A model generated the notes under the pieces. It made no database searches. It saw only the letters and a list, made by a program, of their open reading frames with translations, and was not told the DNA's origin. A DNA stretch of 17,551 bases from Nitrospirota bacterium (GTDB taxonomy: Bacteria > Nitrospirota > Thermodesulfovibrionia > Thermodesulfovibrionales > Dissulfurispiraceae): NCBI GenBank assembly GCA_016212685.1, contig JACREW010000290.1, positions 1 to 17,551 on the forward strand, read 5' to 3'. Position 1 is the stretch's first letter; each line of letters starts with the position of its first letter. The position numbers and the translations under genes are program-made. This document shows, piece by piece, positions 6,883-13,563 of the stretch.

Positions 6883-8588
6883 TTTTTCGAAACCATCAAC
6901 AACCCCTTTTCTCCGGAGTCGTCCCTCGGCACGCTCAAATACGAAAGCGATTCGCTCGCTATGGTCCTGAATACCGGGCCTGCAACTACCCCTCCGTATG
7001 TCTGGCCTTTCGGTTCGTGGATAACGACTATCATGACCAGTCTGGGCTTATCCGCGGGCACAAAACCTACAAAAGAACTGACAAACTTATCCCTTGAATA
7101 GGTCTTTGTCTTAGGGTCTATGATCTGCGCCGTGCCGGTTTTGCCCGCCACGTAATTCCCGTCGACGGCAGCTCCCTTCGCGGTGCCGCCATCTTCGGTA
7201 ACTGTCTTGAGAATATCCCTGAAAATAGTTACGGTATTTTCCGAAAGAATTCTCCGCGCGTCTATATCGGCTTTATAAGCAATATTACCTTCCGGACTCC
7301 GTATTTCCGCGACAATGTGAGGCCTGACGAGAAACCCTCCGTTGGCTATGGCAGAATACGCCCTTAAAACCTGAAGAGGGGTAACGGCAACCTCCTGTCC
7401 TATGGAGACGGCGCCTATAGAAGTGCCTGACCAACGCGACGGGACTCGCACCCAGCCCGAGACCTCGCCGCCGAGGTCGATCCCGGTCTTTTCTCCAAAA
7501 CCGAAGCGCTTGATGTATTCGTACAACTTTTCCCTGCCTAAACCGAGTCCTATCTTTATCGTACCTACATTCGACGACTTCTGTATGACCTCTTTAAATG
7601 TAAGCACGCCGTGCTTGTGCGCGTCTTTTATCTTTTTCCCTCCCACCTCTATATGTCCCGCGCTGCAGTCGAATTTAGTATCCGGCGTAACTACGCCTTC
7701 TTCGAGCGCTGCGGCGCCGGCTATTATTTTAAAGGTTGAGCCTGGTTCGTAGCAATCCGTGACTGCCCTGTTCCTCCTCTGATTAGGCGTTGCGTCGGCG
7801 GGATTATTTACGTCGAAGGTCGGCCTGTTCGCCATCGCCAGTATCTCGCCCGTATAAGGGTCCATCATTATGGCCGTGCCGGACGCCGCCCTCCACTTCG
7901 TAACAGCGGCCTCGAGATTTTTTTCGAGTATATACTGGAGGCCCTCGTCGATGGTAAGCGCGACGTTATTCCCGTTTATCTCCCTGTTCAACGAAGGGCT
8001 CCGCCCGTCCGAAAGCACATTGCCTTTGGCGTCCCTGTATACATGCAGCTTTTCGCTCTTTGCCGACAGATACCTGTCGTACCTCTGCTCCACGCCCTCG
8101 AGCCCGCTGTTGTCTACATTAACAAATCCGATCAAATGGGATGCGAGGATTCCTTTGGGATAGTACCTCTTTATGTCAGGCATAAAACCGATTCCCTTGA
8201 GCCTCAAGTCCTTTATGCCCTGCGTGTATTCCGCCGTAAGTTTCCTCTCTATCCAGTTGAATCTCTTATCGGCGCTGAGTTTGGCTAAGATAATATCCGG
8301 CCTTTGATTGATCTTCACGGAAAGGGCCGAGGCAATTTTATCGGGAGATGATATCTCTGTCGGATCGCAATAAATGGATTCCGTATCGAGATTGACGGCA
8401 AGCTCTCTTCCCCTCCTATCGGTTATAATGCCGCGCTTTACGGGAAGGAATTCCTTTTTGATCTGCTGGAACCGCGCCCTGGCCGAATACCAGTCATGAT
8501 TAAAAAGCATAATATCCACCAGGCGGAAAACAACCGCGCAAAACCCAAAAATAATGACAGCGCTGAGTATTATAGCCCTTTTATTCAT
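6879..8588 (-). CDS. ftsI: Septal peptidoglycan transpeptidase FtsI (class B penicillin-binding protein)
   Basis: Membrane-anchored transpeptidase that cross-links septal peptidoglycan in partnership with FtsW. It has one N-terminal transmembrane helix (about residues 6-28), the PBP dimer domain starting RGIITDRRGRELAVN, and a transpeptidase domain with the three penicillin-binding motifs: SxxK as STFK (S284-K287), SxN as SSN (338-340) and KTG (483-485, VAGKTGTAQ). DPYTGEILAMANRP and SIGQEVAVTPLQ are further family signatures. The 569-residue protein ends soon after the transpeptidase domain, so no PASTA domains are present, as in Gram-negative FtsI. The ATG overlaps the stop of a 16-codon ORF (ATGA), and the end overlaps murE by 4 nt. 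There is no strong ribosome-binding site directly before this ATG. Confidence 0.96.
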   Translation of the reverse strand: MNKRAIILSAVIIFGFCAVVFRLVDIMLFNHDWYSARARFQQIKKEFLPVKRGIITDRRGRELAVNLDTESIYCDPTEISSPDKIASALSVKINQRPDIILAKLSADKRFNWIERKLTAEYTQGIKDLRLKGIGFMPDIKRYYPKGILASHLIGFVNVDNSGLEGVEQRYDRYLSAKSEKLHVYRDAKGNVLSDGRSPSLNREINGNNVALTIDEGLQYILEKNLEAAVTKWRAASGTAIMMDPYTGEILAMANRPTFDVNNPADATPNQRRNRAVTDCYEPGSTFKIIAGAAALEEGVVTPDTKFDCSAGHIEVGGKKIKDAHKHGVLTFKEVIQKSSNVGTIKIGLGLGREKLYEYIKRFGFGEKTGIDLGGEVSGWVRVPSRWSGTSIGAVSIGQEVAVTPLQVLRAYSAIANGGFLVRPHIVAEIRSPEGNIAYKADIDARRILSENTVTIFRDILKTVTEDGGTAKGAAVDGNYVAGKTGTAQIIDPKTKTYSRDKFVSSFVGFVPADKPRLVMIVVIHEPKGQTYGGVVAGPVFRTIASESLSYLSVPRDDSGEKGLLMVSKK

Positions 8589-8635
8589 AGCGCCCCGGCC
8601 ATGCGAATCTTTTCTATTTTTATGACCTCCTTCAT
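8585..8635 (-). CDS. Possible 16-codon coupling minicistron before ftsI
   Basis: A short ORF (MKEVIKIEKIRMAGAL) whose stop TGA overlaps the ftsI start as ATGA. It contains a perfect AAGGAGGT sequence just inside its own start, with no good start codon at the usual distance behind it. FtsI itself lacks an evident Shine-Dalgarno sequence, so translation might reach ftsI through this ORF. The ORF is too short to be supported by codon statistics and could be chance. Confidence 0.25.
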   Translation of the reverse strand: MKEVIKIEKIRMAGAL

Positions 8636-8642
8636 TGCGCGC

Positions 8643-8774
8643 CTATCCGGAGAACGCCCACGCCGTCGCCGTATAGACCGCGATAATGGCCGCTATACCC
8701 GCGGGAACCGCTATGCTTAAATATTCGAGTATCCCGGCATCCTCATCCTCATCCAACCGGATGTTATGTTTCAT
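8643..8774 (-). CDS. Small single-span membrane protein between ftsL and ftsI (43 aa, hypothetical)
   Basis: An ORF of 43 codons in the 216-nt gap between ftsL and ftsI, on the same strand as the operon. The product begins MKHNIRLDEDEDAG, an acidic head, followed by a hydrophobic segment at about residues 19-41 (YLSIAVPAGIAAIIAVY), and ends WAFSG. It starts 30 nt after the ftsL stop and ends 7 nt before the 16-codon ORF. No strong ribosome-binding site is visible. The position in a tightly packed operon, the clear single membrane span and the lack of competing ORFs support a real gene. I do not recognise a family; a small partner of the FtsL/FtsI/FtsW complex would be a guess from context only. 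Confidence 0.5.
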   Translation of the reverse strand: MKHNIRLDEDEDAGILEYLSIAVPAGIAAIIAVYTATAWAFSG

Positions 8775-8804
8775 TATTCATGTTTTCGGTTTCACTGCCG
8801 CTCC

Positions 8805-9128
8805 TCAGCGTCCGGTAAAAGACGCCCTATAAGGTTCCTCATCCCTGGACTTTTTCACATAGACGACCTTGACCCTGTCCGGAAAGGCAAACTTATCCGC
8901 TGCGGCGCTTTCGATTCTTTCCACGGACAGCAGGCTCGCCCGTTCCGCAGCGAGCATCTTCCTATCCCGCAGCAAGCCGGTCTTTTTCTTTTCAAGGCTG
9001 CTGATCCCGTATTCTATTGTTACTAAACTCGACCTGAGCCACACTATTCCGAAAACCGAAACGAGGAGCATGACAACCGCCAGCGGCTTCAACACCGATA
9101 AAAACCTGTTATCTTTCCTTATCATCAT
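8805..9128 (-). CDS. ftsL: Cell division protein FtsL
   Basis: Bitopic septal protein of 107 residues. It has a short cytoplasmic head (MMIRKDNRF), a transmembrane helix at about residues 12-30 (LKPLAVVMLLVSVFGIVWL) and a periplasmic coiled-coil-like region (YGISSLEKKKTGLLRDRKMLAAERASL) before RIESAAADKFAFPDRVKVVYV. The ending resembles the FtsL/DivIC pattern where A.....LG(F/M)..P....V.Y follows the coiled coil. FtsL proteins diverge strongly in sequence, so topology, length and position between rsmH and ftsI carry the call. A good GGAGGT lies 7 nt before the ATG. A second ATG follows immediately. Confidence 0.88.
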   Translation of the reverse strand: MMIRKDNRFLSVLKPLAVVMLLVSVFGIVWLRSSLVTIEYGISSLEKKKTGLLRDRKMLAAERASLLSVERIESAAADKFAFPDRVKVVYVKKSRDEEPYRASFTGR

Positions 9129-9150
9129 ATCCTCGACCTCCGTGTGTCCA

Positions 9151-10044
9151 TTACGCCATTACTCCAATTTTTTCCGCTCCCCTCAGCTTCGCGCTCCTCG
9201 ATGAAGGGTTTCTCCTTATCTCCTCATAGGCAGGAGTTAAAGGTTTTTTTGTCAATATTTTTAAAACGCCTTCCCTGGCGCCGTCCCTGATGAAGTTCTT
9301 TACTATCCTGTCTTCGAGGGAATGGTATGAAATAACGCACAACCTTCCCCCGGACGTAAGCATGTTCACGGCCGATGCAAGCCCCTTTTTCAGCTCATCC
9401 ATTTCTTTATTGACCTCGATCCTCAGCGCCTGAAAAGTCCTCGTTGCCGGATGTGTTTTACCTCTCCTGCCGCAGGCCTTTGCTGCAAGATCCGCCAGTT
9501 CCCTGCATGTATCTATCTTCTTTTTCATTCTATTGAAAACAACCGCCTTTGCTATCCTTCGCGCATAAGGCTCTTCGCCGTATTCCCGTAAGATCCTTTC
9601 TATGTCCTTTTCCGGATATTTATTCACGATATGCCACGCCGTCAATTCCTGCTCCGTATCCATCCTCATATCCAGCCGGGCGTCGGAAAGAAAACTAAAA
9701 CCCCTCTCCAGTCCTTTAAGCTGCAGCATCGAAACGCCGAGGTCGAACAGTATGCCGTCGACTTCATGTATATCCAAAGACAAAAGGATGTCTTTCAACC
9801 CGGAAAAACTTCCCTTCTTAAGCGCTACCCTGTTGTTGCCGAGCCTTTCACGCGCATATCGGAGGGCGTCTTCATCCCTGTCTATGCCGACAAACTTTCC
9901 TGCGGAGCCCAACCGTGAAAGCACAGCAACGGCATGCCCGCCGAGTCCCACGGTTGCATCCACATAGGTTCCGTTTTCCCTGATGTTAAGCATCTCCATC
10001 GTCTCCTTCAATAAAACAGGAGTATGAATCAGTTCATAGCTCAT
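9151..10044 (-). CDS. rsmH: 16S rRNA (cytosine(1402)-N4)-methyltransferase RsmH
   Basis: S-adenosylmethionine-dependent methyltransferase modifying C1402 in the ribosomal P site. The 297-residue protein begins HTPVLLKETMEML, then has the SAM-binding motif YVDATVGLGGHA, followed by FVGIDRDEDALRYA, DGILFDLGVSMLQL and RGFSFLSDARLDMRMD. The insert region and C-terminus carry TFQALRIEVNKE and VISYHSLEDRIVKNF. All are hallmark RsmH (MraW) motifs. The start is 5 nt after the stop of the 70-residue gene, with AAGGA just upstream. The first codons (ATGAGCTATGAACTG) themselves look like decayed heptamer units continuing the array next door. RsmH is a conserved second member of dcw clusters. Confidence 0.97.
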   Translation of the reverse strand: MSYELIHTPVLLKETMEMLNIRENGTYVDATVGLGGHAVAVLSRLGSAGKFVGIDRDEDALRYARERLGNNRVALKKGSFSGLKDILLSLDIHEVDGILFDLGVSMLQLKGLERGFSFLSDARLDMRMDTEQELTAWHIVNKYPEKDIERILREYGEEPYARRIAKAVVFNRMKKKIDTCRELADLAAKACGRRGKTHPATRTFQALRIEVNKEMDELKKGLASAVNMLTSGGRLCVISYHSLEDRIVKNFIRDGAREGVLKILTKKPLTPAYEEIRRNPSSRSAKLRGAEKIGVMA

Positions 10045-10049
10045 GGTCC

Positions 10050-10262
10050 TTATTTTTTGCTATGAGCTATCAGCCATGAGCCGTCAGCTACTCCCCCATA
10101 GACCTCGCCGACCGCATGGGACACGTTGTAGTTGTAAAGCGAGAACGGGTCTATATAAGCCTCCATCCTTCCGATGATCTCTTCGAGGTCATTCTCGTCT
10201 CCCCACTTTTCAAAGAACGGGGATTCTTTTAAGGCCTCTTTCACTTCTTCCACTGTCAGCAT
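10050..10262 (-). CDS. Conserved-looking hypothetical protein between mraZ and rsmH (70 aa)
   Basis: A soluble acidic protein, mostly helical in appearance: MLTVEEVKEALKESPFF, then GDENDLEEIIGRMEAYIDPFSLYNY. The ATG has a perfect AGGAGG 6 nt upstream, and the frame lies neatly between mraZ (39 nt away) and rsmH (5 nt away), so it is very likely translated as part of the operon. The final residues, about VADGSWLIAHSKK, are encoded by a four-unit heptamer array, so the original C-terminus was probably different or shorter. I do not recognise the family and infer no function beyond operon membership. Confidence 0.8.
   Translation of the reverse strand: MLTVEEVKEALKESPFFEKWGDENDLEEIIGRMEAYIDPFSLYNYNVSHAVGEVYGGVADGSWLIAHSKK
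10061..10088. repeat. Heptamer array at the 3' end of the 70-aa gene (4 units, TATGAGC class)
   Basis: Units TATGAGC, TATCAGC, CATGAGC, CGTCAGC. It encodes the last residues of the 70-aa protein before its stop. Decayed units may continue across the gap into the first codons of rsmH. Confidence 0.85.
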
Positions 10263-10301
10263 GGCATTCCTCCTTTTTAAATGGAGAAAACTTTCTTCCG
10301 C

Positions 10302-10757
10302 CTACAGTCCATAGCCCGCGAGCACCGATTCATACGCCTTTGCGTCTACCTTCTTTGGATCCGTCACCTCATTCCACGATGCCCTGTCCCATATCTCGAT
10401 CTTATCTATCTGCCCTACGATTACCACCTCGTTGTTTATTCCGGCATCCTGCCTGTGCTCATAAGGAATAAGTATCCTCCCCTGCTTGTCCAGATCCGAT
10501 TCTATGGCGGATGCGATAACGCGCCTCAAAAAATATTTCACGGCCTCTTCCATCTTCGGCATAGACCTTATCTTCTCTTCGAGCTTGTTCCATTCCTCCA
10601 GAGGATATACATGGAGGCACTTGTCAAAGGCCGCATTTGTGATATATAGTTTTGAATTGGCGTATTTTTTAAAAATAATGTCGCGCAGAGGAGCGGGGAT
10701 AATAATTCTTCCCTTTGGGTCTAATGTGTAATAATATTTGCCCAAAAACGAGGTCAT
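10302..10757 (-). CDS. mraZ: Transcriptional regulator MraZ
   Basis: DNA-binding protein of 151 residues with two SpoVT/AbrB-type half domains, each marked by D.KGR..IP: LDPKGRIIIPAPLRD (about residues 12-26) and LDKQGRILIPYEHRQ (about 92-106). MraZ forms ring-shaped oligomers and represses the dcw operon, including itself, by binding repeated boxes before its own start. The start at 10757 is chosen because MTSFLGKYYYTLD is the family N-terminus and a GGAGGA lies 7 nt upstream. The open frame extends 28 codons further but that part covers the promoter and operator. It is the first gene of the operon and is divergent from bioF. No heptamer array lies in it. Confidence 0.96.
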   Translation of the reverse strand: MTSFLGKYYYTLDPKGRIIIPAPLRDIIFKKYANSKLYITNAAFDKCLHVYPLEEWNKLEEKIRSMPKMEEAVKYFLRRVIASAIESDLDKQGRILIPYEHRQDAGINNEVVIVGQIDKIEIWDRASWNEVTDPKKVDAKAYESVLAGYGL

Positions 10758-10768
10758 CCCATCTTCCT

Positions 10769-10792
10769 CCACTTTAAACCACTTTTTACCAC
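10769..10792 (-). promoter_or_regulatory. MraZ operator: three GTGG boxes at 10-bp spacing
   Basis: CCAC occurs at 10769, 10779 and 10789 on the plus strand, i.e. three GTGG boxes on the mraZ strand with exact 10-bp spacing (TGTGGTAAAA, AGTGGTTTAA, AGTGGAGGA). This matches the known MraZ target of TGGG/GTGG direct repeats separated by about one helical turn. The box nearest to mraZ overlaps the GGAGGA ribosome-binding site (10765-10770). A weaker fourth box, ATGG, sits one further turn downstream at 10759. Confidence 0.85.
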
Positions 10793-10798
10793 AATGAA

Positions 10799-10828
10799 AT
10801 GATAAGGTGGGAAAAGATACAATGTCAA
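10799..10828 (-). promoter_or_regulatory. Promoter of the mraZ-dcw operon
   Basis: On the minus strand, a perfect -35 TTGACA (10823-10828) and -10 TATCAT (10799-10804) are separated by 18 bp. Transcription would start near 10792, leaving a leader of about 35 nt that contains the MraZ boxes, so bound MraZ would block the start region. Confidence 0.8.
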
Positions 10829-10864
10829 GGAAAAAATGCATTTAAAAAACTTTCCTATATTATG

Positions 10865-10893
10865 TAGTGATTTTATTAAGTAAACACTATATA
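10865..10893 (+). promoter_or_regulatory. Possible bioF promoter
   Basis: TAGTGA (10865-10870) and TATATA (10888-10893) separated by 17 bp, before a GAGG at 10896 and the bioF ATG. The -35 is weak, but the region is AT-rich and lies in the only space available between the divergent genes. Confidence 0.4.
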
Positions 10894-10911
10894 TTGAGGT
10901 AAAATGAGCAA

Positions 10912-12123
10912 ATGTTTTCGGATGGATTGAAAAAATTAATAAATGACAACCTCTTAAGAGTTATCTGCGACAGGGAATCCGGCAGTACTGCGTCAAGAAT
11001 TATTATAGATGGGGAAGAATACATAAACTTCTCATCTAATGATTACCTCGGCCTCGCCAATCATCCATTAATAATCGAGGCTGCAAAAAAGGCAATGGAC
11101 AGATACGGCTTCGGCGCGGGCGCATCGAGGCTTTTATCAGGCGGCACAGAATTACACGGAAAACTCGAAAAAATGATCGCAGAATTCAAAGGCACGGATT
11201 CCGCGTTAATCTTCAATTCGGGATACGCTGCAAATATCAGCGCAATTCCTGCTATCGCAGGAGAAGGCGATATAATTTTCAGCGACGAACTCAACCATGC
11301 GAGTATCGTTGACGGATGCAGGCTCAGTAAAGCAAAGAAGGTGATTTACAGTCATGGAGATATAAGTCACCTTTCAGAGTTGATAAAAAAAGAAAACGGC
11401 AATAGAAAGATAATCATCACCGACACCATATTCAGCATGGACGGCGATATCGCGCCTTTAAGTGATATTTATAACCTTTGCGCCAATCTTAACTCCGAAC
11501 TCCGAACTCCGAACTCAATGCTATTTTATATCGACGACGCGCACGGAACAGGCGTGCTCGGAGAAGGCAAAGGCGCTTTGGCGCATTTTAAAATCAAGCC
11601 CGACCCTTTCATAATCCAGATGGGCACATTCTCTAAAGCCCTCGGCTCTTACGGCGCATTCATCGCAGCTCAAAAAGATGTCATAGACTGGTTGATAAAC
11701 AAGGCAAGGGGATTCATTTATTCAACCGCCCTTCCCGCATGCGTTATCGCGGCATCGATCGAAGCGCTGAAAATTTTAGAGAGAGAACCCGCATTGACGG
11801 AAAAATTACGGCAAAACAGGGAAAGGCTTTTAAAAGGCATAAGGGATTTGGGATTTGATACGCTGAACAGCGAAACGCCTATAATACCAATAATCCCCCC
11901 CTACCCCCCTTTAGCAAAGGGGGGTAGGGGGGGATTGAGCGACGTCGAGACCACGATAAAATTCTCTGAACATCTTATGAAAAACCATATCTACGCGCCT
12001 GCCATACGGCCTCCGACAGTGAAGCTGCCGAGAATACGACTTGCCGTAACTGCCGCTCATACGGAAGAAGATATAGATAAATTGCTGAAAGTGTTAAGAC
12101 AGGCAATAGGCAATAGGCGATAG
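10912..12123 (+). CDS. bioF: 8-amino-7-oxononanoate synthase BioF
   Basis: PLP-dependent enzyme of biotin synthesis condensing L-alanine with a pimeloyl thioester to give 8-amino-7-oxononanoate. Visible alpha-oxoamine synthase motifs are FSSNDYLGLANHP, YGFGAGASRLLSGG, LNHASIVDGCRLS, ITDTIFSMDGDIAPL, the PLP aspartate region DDAHG (about 208-212), and TFSKALGS with the PLP lysine at about K242. GAGASRLLSG and FIYSTALP favour BioF over 2-amino-3-ketobutyrate ligase. The 403 residues exceed the usual roughly 385. The excess includes NSELRTPNS (heptamer array at 11491), a 15-residue segment PPYPPLAKGGRGG from a perfect palindrome at 11892-11936, and a C-terminus QAIGNRR made of heptamers that also supply the TAG stop. 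It stands alone, divergent from mraZ and convergent with hlyD. Confidence 0.92.
   Translation: MFSDGLKKLINDNLLRVICDRESGSTASRIIIDGEEYINFSSNDYLGLANHPLIIEAAKKAMDRYGFGAGASRLLSGGTELHGKLEKMIAEFKGTDSALIFNSGYAANISAIPAIAGEGDIIFSDELNHASIVDGCRLSKAKKVIYSHGDISHLSELIKKENGNRKIIITDTIFSMDGDIAPLSDIYNLCANLNSELRTPNSMLFYIDDAHGTGVLGEGKGALAHFKIKPDPFIIQMGTFSKALGSYGAFIAAQKDVIDWLINKARGFIYSTALPACVIAASIEALKILEREPALTEKLRQNRERLLKGIRDLGFDTLNSETPIIPIIPPYPPLAKGGRGGLSDVETTIKFSEHLMKNHIYAPAIRPPTVKLPRIRLAVTAAHTEEDIDKLLKVLRQAIGNRR
11491..11518. repeat. Heptamer array inside bioF (4 units, AACTCCG class)
   Basis: AACTCCG three times, then AACTCAA. It encodes NSELRTPNS just before the strand leading to the DDAHG motif. It is related to the AACTCTT array of the carboxypeptidase gene. 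Confidence 0.9.
11892..11936. repeat. Perfect 45-nt C/G-rich palindromic element inserted in frame in bioF
   Basis: Two perfectly complementary 21-nt arms around a 3-nt loop AGC. The left arm is AAT, seven C, TA, six C, TTT; the right arm is its exact reverse complement. At 45 nt (15 codons) it keeps the frame of bioF, giving the PPYPPLAKGGRGG segment familiar as a conceptual translation of such repeats. It separates TPIIPI from DVETTIKFSEHL, which would normally be almost adjacent. A partial copy lies at 17020-17052. Confidence 0.95.
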
Positions 12124-12124
12124 G
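12102..12124. repeat. Heptamer array over the bioF stop codon (3+ units, GGCAATA class)
   Basis: GGCAATA, GGCAATA, GGCGATA, then GG. It encodes the last residues AIGNRR of BioF, and the TAG stop is formed at the unit junction. Confidence 0.88.
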
Positions 12125-12130
12125 AAAGAA

Positions 12131-13525
12131 TCATGATAATGCAAGCAGGATATGGTATTGGAGCGGCTTCGGCAGCCCAAGCGGAGCAATGGACAGCGGA
12201 GCGGGCTGGCGCCTCGGAGGACGGCTGGATGCCGTCCGAGAATGACCGGGCGCCACGGGTATATACCTGTCGTCCGCATAGATTTTAAATTTCTCCATCG
12301 TGACCTTTATCTTATAAACAGGCCCTAATTTTTCATCCTCGAAGGCGTCCGGGCTTATGGCTATTACCTTACCTTTAACAGTGCCGTACTTCTGAAACGG
12401 AAATGTATCGAGCTTTACCTCCGCCTCCTGCCCGACTTTTAAAAATCCTATGTCCTTGTTCAGAGCCATTGCCTCTATTATAAGGGGCGTCCCTTCCGGC
12501 ACTACTGTTACAAGGGGCTGGGCAGGCGTTACCACTCCTCCTACGGTGTATGAAGCAAGGCCGTGAACAGTGCCGTCAACAGGAGAGCAAAGCCTTTCGA
12601 GTTCGTATTTCTTCTTTGCCTTTATTGCCTCTCCCTCAATGGCGCTGATGCTCTTTTCCCTGTCCACTATATCGGTGAGTATGCCTTTCTCCCTTTCCTT
12701 TTTAAGGGCGTCTAAATTTTTCTTCGCTTCTTCGAGGCTGTCTTTAGCCTGACTTACCAGTTTCTTTTGCGCTTCATGCTCCTGCTCCGCCGAATGAAAT
12801 TCCATCTGTTTGTTGAGCATATCCATCTTCGAGATGTATTCATGCTTGTAAAGGTCATTGTATGCCGTTTCCTGTTCTTTGAGTATCGCGAATGTCTTTT
12901 CCAGCTTTATCAAAATCGCCCCCGCCGCATGCAAGGCGTTTTCTCTCTGCGCCGTTACAAGCCTTAAGGCGTCTTCCTTCGCCTTATATTCGGATTCCCT
13001 CGCCTCCTTAAGCTGTTTCTGTATCGGCGAAAGGCTAACGGCTAAAGGCGTATGGTTTCCGATTTTTTGATTTTCACCTTTCGCCATTTGCCCTTCGCCC
13101 TTTGCCTTTGTCGTGTTGCCGTTAAGTTCCTGAATAAGCCTCTCTCTGTCCGTCGTATAAATGGACAACGCCTTCGCAGCGCTCAACGCATCGGCCTGCT
13201 TTATTGTAGGATCGAGCTCTATAAGCATCTGCCCCTCTTTTACACGCTGCCCTTCTTCCACATGAATAGCCCTTATAACTCCAGTCTCCATAGGTTGAAT
13301 AACCTTCACCCTTCCGTCGGGAATGACCTTTCCGCGCGCCACAGCGACCTCGTCTACCTTGCCGAAATACGACCACAAAAAAGTCAAAATAACCATCGCA
13401 AATATCGCCCATATCAACACCCTTCGAGCCGGGGAAGGCGGCGTCTCCTCTATCTCCAGCGCGGGAGGCAGGAACTCGTGTTCGAGATTGTCGCCCTTGA
13501 AATAATCTTTCACTCGTTTAATCAT
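12131..13525 (-). CDS. HlyD-family type I secretion adaptor with repeat-derived C-terminus
   Basis: Periplasmic adaptor linking the inner-membrane ABC transporter to an outer-membrane TolC-like channel. It has a cytoplasmic head with EFLPPALEIEETPPSP, a transmembrane helix at about residues 35-52, the first half lipoyl domain (VIQPMETGVIRAIHVEEGQ), a long coiled coil (about 105-300), and the second half lipoyl plus beta-barrel domain (LCSPVDGTVHGLASYTVGG to GKVIAISPDAFEDE). All match HlyD. In this family the ending after PG normally continues as M.V.AEIKTG.R.....LSP. Here, directly after YIPVAPG, the frame enters a 91-bp dispersed repeat and ends 39 residues later without that motif. Two heptamer arrays encode part of the coiled-coil region (about residues 139-166). 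The start is 38 nt from a divergent small gene. It is probably C-terminally altered; whether it works is unknown. Confidence 0.9.
   Translation of the reverse strand: MIKRVKDYFKGDNLEHEFLPPALEIEETPPSPARRVLIWAIFAMVILTFLWSYFGKVDEVAVARGKVIPDGRVKVIQPMETGVIRAIHVEEGQRVKEGQMLIELDPTIKQADALSAAKALSIYTTDRERLIQELNGNTTKAKGEGQMAKGENQKIGNHTPLAVSLSPIQKQLKEARESEYKAKEDALRLVTAQRENALHAAGAILIKLEKTFAILKEQETAYNDLYKHEYISKMDMLNKQMEFHSAEQEHEAQKKLVSQAKDSLEEAKKNLDALKKEREKGILTDIVDREKSISAIEGEAIKAKKKYELERLCSPVDGTVHGLASYTVGGVVTPAQPLVTVVPEGTPLIIEAMALNKDIGFLKVGQEAEVKLDTFPFQKYGTVKGKVIAISPDAFEDEKLGPVYKIKVTMEKFKIYADDRYIPVAPGHSRTASSRPPRRQPAPLSIAPLGLPKPLQYHILLALS
12155..12245. repeat. 91-bp dispersed repeat, copy A (replaces the hlyD 3' end)
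   Basis: Matches copy B (13881-13971) with the same length, the same orientation and about 9 differences in 91 positions by eye. It contains a hairpin GGACGGC, TGGAT, GCCGTCC. In the hlyD frame it encodes the stretch with RPPRRQPAPLS and GLPKPLQY. Confidence 0.92.
13026..13055. repeat. Heptamer array inside hlyD (4 units, GGCTAAC class)
   Basis: Units GGCGAAA, GGCTAAC, GGCTAAA, GGCGTAT, then GG. It is in opposite orientation to the neighbouring array at 13075-13109, about 20 bp away, so the pair can fold back imperfectly. Confidence 0.82.
13075..13109. repeat. Heptamer array inside hlyD (5 units, CGCCATT class)
   Basis: Units CACCTTT, CGCCATT, TGCCCTT, CGCCCTT, TGCCTTT. It encodes about KAKGEGQMAKGE in HlyD. 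Confidence 0.87.
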
Positions 13526-13526
13526 T

Positions 13527-13540
13527 CGCCTATCGCCTCT
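13527..13540. repeat. Short heptamer pair directly before hlyD
   Basis: CGCCTAT, CGCCTCT: only two units, lying between the hlyD start codon and the divergent small gene. Confidence 0.5.
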
Positions 13541-13550
13541 CTTTTTATGA

Positions 13551-13556
13551 TATAAT
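13551..13556 (+). promoter_or_regulatory. Possible -10 box of the small membrane-protein genes
   Basis: A perfect TATAAT ends only 7 nt before the ATG at 13564, with no Shine-Dalgarno sequence between, so a transcript from it would be leaderless or nearly so. No clear -35 was found at the usual distance. Confidence 0.4.
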
Positions 13557-13563
13557 TGGAATC

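Noticed and set aside
10758..10841. N-terminal extension of mraZ by 28 codons
   Set aside because: The extension covers the -35/-10 promoter and the GTGG boxes. The family N-terminus and a good ribosome-binding site are at 10757.
10870..10905. BirA operator before bioF
   Set aside because: A GTAAAC half-site is present, but no inverted GTTTAC partner was found at the expected 14-16 bp distance.
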